The notes below the pieces were generated by a model. That model was not told the DNA's origin. It made no database searches and saw only the letters and a program-made list of their open reading frames with translations. A program made the translations under genes and the position numbers. DNA of 64,000 nt, taken from NCBI RefSeq assembly GCF_016056375.1, contig NZ_JAEDAE010000008.1, positions 1 to 64,000 of the forward strand. The letters run 5' to 3'. Position 1 is the stretch's first letter. Every line of letters begins with the position of its first letter. This DNA is from Hymenobacter negativus. GTDB lineage: Bacteria > Bacteroidota > Bacteroidia > Cytophagales > Hymenobacteraceae. Below are positions 61,043 through 64,000 of this stretch, piece by piece.

Positions 61043-62314
61043 ATGTCGCATCCGTTCAAGGCCGTTAGCCTCTCCTTCAAGAAAGCCCCGCTTGCCATCC
61101 GCGAGTTGCTTTCGCTGGACGAGGCCGCCTGCCGCCGTTTCCTGAATACGCTGCACAATGAGCTGGGCCTTAATGACCTGCTCGTGCTGAGCACCTGCAA
61201 CCGCACCGAGGTGTACTACGCCGCCGAGGACGACCGCAGCCGCGAAATCATCCTCGCCCTGGGCCACCTTAAGGACCGCGCCGACATCGGCCAGTTCCTG
61301 CCCTACTTCGACCTGCTGCCCGACGCCGACGCGGCCGTGCTGCACCTCTTCGAAGTGGCCATGGGCCTTGATGCTCAGGTAGTAGGCGACCTGCAAATCA
61401 GCAACCAGGTGAAAATGGCCTACCAGTGGGCCGCCGATGCCGACGCCGCCGGCCCCTTCCTGCACCGCCTGCTGCACACGGTTTTCTTCACCAACAAGCG
61501 CGTGCAAACCGAAACTAGCTTCCGCGACGGGGCCGCCTCGGTAAGCTACGCCGCCCTGGAGCTGGTGGAAGAGCTGACCGCCGACGTGGCCAACCCCAAA
61601 GTATTGGTGGTGGGCCTGGGCGAAATCGGAGCCGATGTGTGCCGCCACTTGGCCGCCAGCAAAGGCTTCGGCGAAGTGACGCTCTGCAACCGCACCCGCG
61701 CCAAGGCCGAAGAACTGGCCGCCGAGTGCAACATGCGCATCGTGGAATTTGAAGACCTGGTGCCCGCCCTCAAGGAGGCCGATGTCGTCATCTCGTCCAT
61801 CAACCGCGCCGAGCCGTTCTTCACCAGAGAGCTGGCCGAAAACCTCGACGTGCTCAGCTTCAAGTTCCTGATTGACCTGAGCGTACCGCGCAGCATTGCC
61901 GCCGATGTAGAGCAGGTGCCCGGCGTGCTGGTCTACAACATCGACGCCATTCAGAGCAAAGCCTCGGCCGCGCTGCAAACCCGTCTGTTGGCCGTGCCGC
62001 AGGTGCGCGCCATCATTGCCGAAAGTATTGCCGGCCTGAATGACTGGGCGAAGGAAATGATGGTGTCGCCACTCATCCAGAAGATGAAGGCCAACCTCGA
62101 AACCCTCCGTCAGGAGGAGCTCGACCGCTACCAGAAAAAAGCCACCCCCGCCGAAAGCAAGCTCCTTGATGAAGCCACCCGCTCGCTGATGCAGAAGATT
62201 CTGAAGCAGCACGTGCTGCAGCTCAAAACTGCCTGCCGCCGCGACGATGGCGGGCAACTGGTAGAGTTGCTGGGCGAATTGTTCGATTTGGAGAAGACGG
62301 GCGAGGTGGCGTAG
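61043..62314 (+). CDS. hemA: Glutamyl-tRNA reductase
   Basis: First committed step of tetrapyrrole synthesis by the C5 pathway: it reduces glutamyl-tRNA to glutamate-1-semialdehyde with NADPH. The 423-residue product has the catalytic Cys 52 in LSTCNRTEVYYA, VAMGLDAQVVGDLQISNQVK, the NADPH fold LVVGLGEIGADVCRHLA, VTLCNRTRAKAEELA, and a C-terminal dimerisation helix region (LIQKMKANLETLRQEELDR). The ATG at 61043 gives MSHPFKAVSLSFKKAP, matching the family; GTG at 61028 is rejected. Other heme genes are not adjacent. Confidence 0.95.
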   Translation: MSHPFKAVSLSFKKAPLAIRELLSLDEAACRRFLNTLHNELGLNDLLVLSTCNRTEVYYAAEDDRSREIILALGHLKDRADIGQFLPYFDLLPDADAAVLHLFEVAMGLDAQVVGDLQISNQVKMAYQWAADADAAGPFLHRLLHTVFFTNKRVQTETSFRDGAASVSYAALELVEELTADVANPKVLVVGLGEIGADVCRHLAASKGFGEVTLCNRTRAKAEELAAECNMRIVEFEDLVPALKEADVVISSINRAEPFFTRELAENLDVLSFKFLIDLSVPRSIAADVEQVPGVLVYNIDAIQSKASAALQTRLLAVPQVRAIIAESIAGLNDWAKEMMVSPLIQKMKANLETLRQEELDRYQKKATPAESKLLDEATRSLMQKILKQHVLQLKTACRRDDGGQLVELLGELFDLEKTGEVA

Positions 62315-62482
62315 CCTCACCCCCGGCCCCTCTCCCGCGAAGAGGGAGCCTGACGATTTACTGACGAAAAAGGCCCTGAATCATTACAATTCAGGGCCTT
62401 TTTCATTCTTCTTGATGCCGTTGCATGAGTGCCGCCGTGGCTTCCCTCTCCGCAGGAGAGGGGCCGGGGGCGAGGCTACGCC
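62307..62482. repeat. Inverted repeat, CTCACCCCCGGCCCC family, spanning two stop codons
   Basis: Arms 62307-62350 and about 62439-62483. Both begin TGGCGTAGCCTC on their own strand, so each includes the last codon and TAG of the gene entering it (hemA and the oxidoreductase). They continue CCCCCGGCCCCTCTCC. A terminator occupies the loop. Confidence 0.85.
62367..62403. terminator. Bidirectional terminator inside the repeat loop
   Basis: AAAAAGGCCCTGAA / TTCAGGGCCTTTTT, a perfect 14-bp stem with a 9-nt loop. Confidence 0.9.
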
Positions 62483-64000
62483 ATCATCTTCTCTCGTTCC
62501 TTGATGCGCAGGTCGTTGTTGGCTGCGGTGGGCACCACCGTCACCACCACGTATTTCGAGGTGGGTGTGTTGCTCACTTTGGCCACGCTGCCGATGGGTA
62601 CTAGCGGGTTGGCCTCGGGAAAATAGGCGCAGACGTTGCCTTTCGGAATGTCGTAGGGCACGGCCACGAACTTCTCCACGCGCCGTTCTTCGCCTTTGTA
62701 ATGGCTGGTGATGTCGATGAGGTCCTTGGCTTTGAGGCCCCGCGACGCCATGTCGGCTGGGTTCATGAACAGCACGCGGCGCTCGCCGTGGATGCCGCGG
62801 TACCGGTCGTTGTATTCGTAGATAGTGGTGTTGAACTGGTCGTGCGAGCGCACGGTCATCAGAATCAGCTGGTCGGGTGCTACCTCGTACTTCTCCAGCT
62901 CGGTTTTGGTGAAGTGGGCCTTGCCGTCGGGTGTGGTAAACTTTCGTTCGCGCGGGCCATTAGGCAGGTAGAACCCGCCGGGACGCCGCAGTTTCGTATT
63001 GAAATCCTCGAAGCCGGGAATGACGCGCGAAATATGGTCGCGAATGACGTCGTAGTTCTCCGTCATGGCTACCCAATCGGTCCTGGTTTTGTCGCCGAGC
63101 GTGGCAATGGCCGTGCCGCAGATGATGGCCACTTCGCTGAGTTGGTCGCCGGCCAGCGGCACCAGAATGCCTTTGTTCTGACTCACCACGCCCATCGAGT
63201 TTTCGCAGCTGGTCATCTGGTGGCCAGACTTCTGCATGTCGATGTCGACGTGGGCGAAGGTGGGCAGCAGCAGACTGGTTTCGCCGGTGGTGAGGTGGCC
63301 GCGGTTGAGCTTGGTACCCACGAATACGGTGAGCTTCTGCTTGCGCATGGCTTCGGCAATGAGCTCGGTGTCGGGGCCGGCAGCCAGCAGGTTGCCGCCC
63401 AGGCCGAAGTATACCCGGGTCATGCCCAGGTGCATGGCCTTGATGGCTTCCACCACATCAAAGCCGTCCTTGGTGGGCGGGGTGAAGTTGAACTCCTTCT
63501 GCAGCGCGTCCATAAAGGTCTTCGGCATGCGCTCCCAGATGCCCATGGTGCGGTCGCCCTGCACGTTGGAGTGGCCGCGCACCGGGCAGGTGCCCGCACC
63601 GGGCTTGCCGATGGCGCCCTTCATGAGCTGCAGATTCACGATTTCCTGAATGGTCTGCACGCCCTGGCGCTGCTGCGTGACGCCCATGGCCCAGCAGGTG
63701 ATGATTTTCTGCTTATGGGCAATGAGGTTGGCCGCTTCCAGCAGCTGGCCTCGGCTAATGCCGCTAATCTCCTCGATTTCCTCCCAGCTGGTATTGCGGA
63801 TATTCTGCTCGAAATCAGCAAAGCCAACGGTGAATTCGTCGATGAATTTCTTGTCGACTACCTGCCCGGGGTTCATGTCCTCGGCCTCGAACAGATGCTT
63901 CATAATGCCGCGCAATAGCGCCATGTCGCCGTCCACCTTCACTTGCAGAAACACGTCGGTGAGCGGGGTGCCGTCGCCCATCAGCGCGCCCAGCGCCTTC
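62476..64000 (-). CDS. FdhF/YdeP-family molybdopterin oxidoreductase (partial)
   Basis: The last 508 or so residues of a formate-dehydrogenase-like protein; the 5' part lies beyond the right edge. It shows the molybdopterin-guanine-dinucleotide-binding body: KIITCWAMGVTQQRQGVQTI, NLQLMKGAIGKPGAGTCPVR, GHSNVQGDRTMGIWERMP, FVGTKLNRGHLTTGETSLLL, and the C-terminal cofactor domain LMTVRSHDQFNTTIYEYNDR, YRGIHGERRVLFMNPADM. The GHSNVQGDRTMGI pattern is that of the YdeP-type branch, whose substrate is unsettled; formate is not assured. The last codon and stop lie in the repeat at 62307-62482. Confidence 0.9.
   Translation of the reverse strand, partial: KALGALMGDGTPLTDVFLQVKVDGDMALLRGIMKHLFEAEDMNPGQVVDKKFIDEFTVGFADFEQNIRNTSWEEIEEISGISRGQLLEAANLIAHKQKIITCWAMGVTQQRQGVQTIQEIVNLQLMKGAIGKPGAGTCPVRGHSNVQGDRTMGIWERMPKTFMDALQKEFNFTPPTKDGFDVVEAIKAMHLGMTRVYFGLGGNLLAAGPDTELIAEAMRKQKLTVFVGTKLNRGHLTTGETSLLLPTFAHVDIDMQKSGHQMTSCENSMGVVSQNKGILVPLAGDQLSEVAIICGTAIATLGDKTRTDWVAMTENYDVIRDHISRVIPGFEDFNTKLRRPGGFYLPNGPRERKFTTPDGKAHFTKTELEKYEVAPDQLILMTVRSHDQFNTTIYEYNDRYRGIHGERRVLFMNPADMASRGLKAKDLIDITSHYKGEERRVEKFVAVPYDIPKGNVCAYFPEANPLVPIGSVAKVSNTPTSKYVVVTVVPTAANNDLRIKEREKMMA

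Noticed and set aside
1-64000. tRNA, rRNA, riboswitch or intact insertion sequence
   Set aside because: Reading the spacers I found no T-loop-like strings with matching acceptor stems, no rRNA segments, no recognised riboswitch core and no intact transposase; a covariance-model scan would be needed to exclude small RNAs.

Overview
The window reads as a chromosomal stretch from a GC-rich member of the Bacteroidota, most likely a Cytophagales close to Hymenobacter (inference). The support is: C-terminal type IX secretion (T9SS) sorting domains on two secreted proteins; Bacteroidota promoters of the form TAnnTTTG with no Shine-Dalgarno sequences; a dipeptidyl-peptidase IV, a PD40/OmpA-type outer-membrane protein and carboxypeptidase-regulatory-like proteins; and sensor kinases with an HQLGTP-type H-box. 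I saw no rRNA or tRNA gene, no CRISPR array and no intact insertion sequence.

Layout. 1-7.5 kb: end of a Gly-rich protein, an MscS channel, a FtsX/MacB-type permease, queA, ispD, and a large T9SS cargo protein. 8-12.8 kb: a lipoprotein, three tandem DUF4142 lipoproteins, a TMEM175-family channel and a small exported protein. 12.9-18.2 kb: uvrA, then three tandem paralogous Tyr-rich exported proteins, two of them preceded by sigma-54-like -24/-12 elements. 18.2-26 kb: a Rieske/AIF-like reductase, asnS, rpoN (sigma-54) and a PAS hybrid kinase with REC and HPt domains. 26-41 kb is rich in cell-envelope genes: a barrel-like protein divergent from a PorE-like protein, proS, a Gly/Tyr-rich lipoprotein, an OmpP1/FadL-like protein, DPP-IV, and a second T9SS cargo protein behind an AT-rich island. 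41-50 kb is mostly housekeeping: prmC, ribD, free-methionine-R-sulfoxide reductase, psd, gdhA, cdsA, a CPBP protease and a dihydrouridine synthase. 50-60 kb: two sensor kinases, a CrtC/AttH-like lipoprotein, three tandem proteins with a CxxC head, one transmembrane helix and a regulatory-like domain (one broken by a single in-frame stop), an amino-acid permease, a transposase remnant and an LpxR-like lipid A deacylase. 60-64 kb: an EamA transporter, hemA, and the C-terminal part of an FdhF/YdeP-type molybdopterin oxidoreductase that runs off the window.

Three cross-cutting signals stand out. (1) About fifteen long inverted repeats of several families lie in the intergenic spacers, often touching or including stop codons and sometimes translated into protein ends. 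One lies 20 bp from a 78-codon fragment that looks like an internally deleted REP-associated tyrosine transposase (RAYT). (2) In at least six genes the promoter -7 box lies only 4-5 nt before the ATG, which predicts leaderless transcripts. (3) Envelope-protein families occur as tandem triplets (DUF4142, Tyr-rich, CxxC-TM-regulatory domain).
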